A stretch of 7,293 nt of DNA from Victivallales bacterium (lineage in GTDB: Bacteria > Verrucomicrobiota > Lentisphaeria > Oligosphaerales > Oligosphaeraceae): the NCBI GenBank assembly GCA_017615955.1, contig JAFZZD010000718.1, positions 1 through 7,293 on the forward strand. Reading direction: 5' to 3'. A program made the translations under genes and the position numbers. Positions 6,006 to 7,293 of this stretch are shown piece after piece (position 1 is the stretch's first letter; every line of letters starts with the position of its first letter). The notes beneath the pieces are model-generated. The model made no database searches, had not been told where the DNA came from, and saw only the letters and a list, made by a program, of their open reading frames with translations.

Positions 6006-7247
6006 TCACTCCCAGGGAAAGATGGGCAGCGCATTTTCTGGTTCATCCAAGTAGCGGTGGAAGCAGTCGGAAAGAATGTTCCACGAGGCAAATTGGTCCG
6101 CATACAGTCCCTCTCCTGTTTCTGCATTGTAGTTTTCACGCATGAAGCCCAGTTCCTGAAGTGATTTCCAAACAAGCTCCACCGTGTCGTCAGCCAACTT
6201 TGCGGCCTCGTCCCTGAAGCCATAGCGCAGCAGTCCGTGGAATGTAAACCAGCTCAGCGGTATCCACACTGGTCCCTGCCAGTTGGAGTTGGTCAGCCGC
6301 CTGAAGTCCCCGAAGCGGGGCGGATTTCCCCAGCGGGCATTGTTGTAGTATTCACTTGATCTGGACAGCGAGCGAATGCCGTATCTACTGCGGAAATGCT
6401 CTGGCGAAAGCACATATTCGCGTATGATGCGCCCTGCCCTGTCAGGCAATGCCACGCCTGAGAACAAAGTCAGCAGCGAGGGGCAGCTTATGTACGCGTA
6501 TTTGCCGACCGTGGAGTTCAGCGTGCCATCGTGCCAGCTGGTCTGCAACTTTCCGCTCAACAAGTTCCAGAAGGAATATATGCCGGCCTCCTCGTCCCAA
6601 AGGACAGCATTGACCGCATCCTTTATCTTGGCGGCCTGCTCGTCGTAATCGGCTTCGTCCAGCCCCAATTTTCGCGCCACATAACCCATCGCACGGCATT
6701 CCAGATATAGCAACGAAGGCAAATCAGGCGGCAGAATTGCATCAGGAGGAAATATCGTACCCACGATTTCATTGTCGAAGCCAGACATCCATGTTTCGCG
6801 CCAACGGAAAAGACCCAATGGCGCCGCAGCGCTTTTCAGCCAGTATTTCAAGTACAGTTCCAGCTTGCCGAAAATGCCGCGAATGGCCTCCACATCGCCA
6901 GTATAGGCAAGGTAAATCGCCGCGTTCTGCGCCAAAAACGGCTGCGCATGAAAATCCTTCTGGTACTTTCCACCATCTACGGAACTGCATACACATGGCA
7001 CGAAACCATCGCTTCTCTGGAACTGCAGCATCGTCAGCAGGAAAAACTTCATCATCTCAGGCTGCCCGTCCATCGCAAAGCGCAGCGTCATGTGATGCGT
7101 GTCCCAGGAAAACATGCCTGCAGAATAGAACTCGCCCGCTGTCGTCGCCAGCGAGGGATACTGAAATAATCCCTGGGGCGGACGGTAGATTTTCTTCATC
7201 AAATCCCGAATGTATTCATGTATATGCTGGTAATGTTCCTTTTGCAT
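6006..7247 (-). CDS. Trehalase/GH63-like (alpha/alpha)6 glycoside hydrolase
   Basis: The 413-aa product looks like a cytoplasmic inverting glycosidase of the trehalase (GH37) / GH63 fold, with no signal peptide or membrane segment. FSWDTHHM (46-53) is the Trp-Asp motif lining the sugar site. ETWMSGFDNE (151-160) matches the ExSGxDN signature, making Asp158 the likely general acid. SNWQGPVWIPLSWF (321-334) matches the W-x-GP-x-W segment. ENYNAETGEG (371-380) offers Glu376 or Glu379 as the likely general base, and the end LYADQFASWN (381-390) is also typical. The length is close to stand-alone mannosylglycerate/glucosylglycerate hydrolases and much shorter than eukaryotic GH63 enzymes. The substrate cannot be read from the sequence: glucosylglycerate, mannosylglycerate, trehalose or another alpha-glucoside are all possible. 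The start at 7247 has AGGAG 6 nt upstream. It stands alone here, with its promoter beyond the window edge and a heptamer repeat directly upstream. Confidence 0.88.
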   Translation of the reverse strand: MQKEHYQHIHEYIRDLMKKIYRPPQGLFQYPSLATTAGEFYSAGMFSWDTHHMTLRFAMDGQPEMMKFFLLTMLQFQRSDGFVPCVCSSVDGGKYQKDFHAQPFLAQNAAIYLAYTGDVEAIRGIFGKLELYLKYWLKSAAAPLGLFRWRETWMSGFDNEIVGTIFPPDAILPPDLPSLLYLECRAMGYVARKLGLDEADYDEQAAKIKDAVNAVLWDEEAGIYSFWNLLSGKLQTSWHDGTLNSTVGKYAYISCPSLLTLFSGVALPDRAGRIIREYVLSPEHFRSRYGIRSLSRSSEYYNNARWGNPPRFGDFRRLTNSNWQGPVWIPLSWFTFHGLLRYGFRDEAAKLADDTVELVWKSLQELGFMRENYNAETGEGLYADQFASWNILSDCFHRYLDEPENALPIFPWE

Positions 7248-7253
7248 TGCATT

Positions 7254-7258
7254 CTCCT
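7254..7258 (-). promoter_or_regulatory. Ribosome binding site of the glycosidase gene
   Basis: AGGAG on the minus strand, 6 nt before the ATG at 7247. It decides between this start and another ATG at 7252, which is out of frame and sits too close to the site. Confidence 0.75.
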
Positions 7259-7265
7259 TTTCATA

Positions 7266-7293
7266 GTGGACTGTGGACTGTGGACTGTGGACT
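7266..7293. repeat. Heptanucleotide tandem repeat (GTGGACT, at least four copies)
   Basis: Four exact, directly abutting copies of GTGGACT (AGTCCAC on the minus strand) run to the window edge, so the full copy number is not known. The array ends 7 bp before the glycosidase Shine-Dalgarno sequence, in its 5' leader or promoter region. Seven-base units change length easily by slipped-strand replication. A change here would alter spacing but not a reading frame. Confidence 0.9.

Overview
The window is a stretch of bacterial chromosome in which every supported gene lies on the minus strand. Reading in the direction of transcription (high to low coordinate), it holds a trehalase/GH63-like glycoside hydrolase (7247-6006), a 628-bp gene-free stretch rich in palindromic repeats, a tight housekeeping cluster pyrE-secA-dtd-cysE (5377-328), a second palindromic repeat element (316-116), and the first 24 codons of what looks like an oligopeptide-type ABC transporter ATPase (74-1, cut by the window edge).

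The four-gene cluster is probably one operon: pyrE and secA are 27 bp apart, secA and dtd 6 bp apart, and dtd and cysE overlap by 11 bp if cysE starts at its ATG. The products serve unrelated basic tasks: UMP synthesis (PyrE), Sec-dependent protein export (SecA), removal of D-amino acids from tRNA (Dtd) and the committed step of cysteine synthesis (CysE). Only pyrE, the first gene, has a strong Shine-Dalgarno sequence. secA and dtd have none that I can see, and cysE has only a poorly spaced one.

The organism is a bacterium of moderate to high GC content. A very long SecA (1021 aa) with a roughly 100-residue insertion and a GRCARQGDPG motif, together with an EpsC-like serine acetyltransferase, fits the PVC group (Verrucomicrobiota / Lentisphaerota / Kiritimatiellota / Chlamydiota) or a neighbour better than proteobacteria or Gram-positives. 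This is inference from remembered motifs, not a search.

Non-coding content is where the window is unusual. Region 116-316 is a large inverted repeat whose two 42-bp arms each contain a perfect 10-bp-stem hairpin, with extra partial copies of the arm added in tandem on both outer sides. Region 5522-5779 is a second, sequence-unrelated inverted-repeat element built from three copies of a roughly 30-bp REP-like module. At the right edge, four perfect copies of the heptamer GTGGACT stand just upstream of the glycosidase ribosome binding site. I see no rRNA, tRNA, CRISPR array, transposase or phage gene, and no evidence for a new multi-gene system: the genes are ordinary, and the repeats are the part worth following up.
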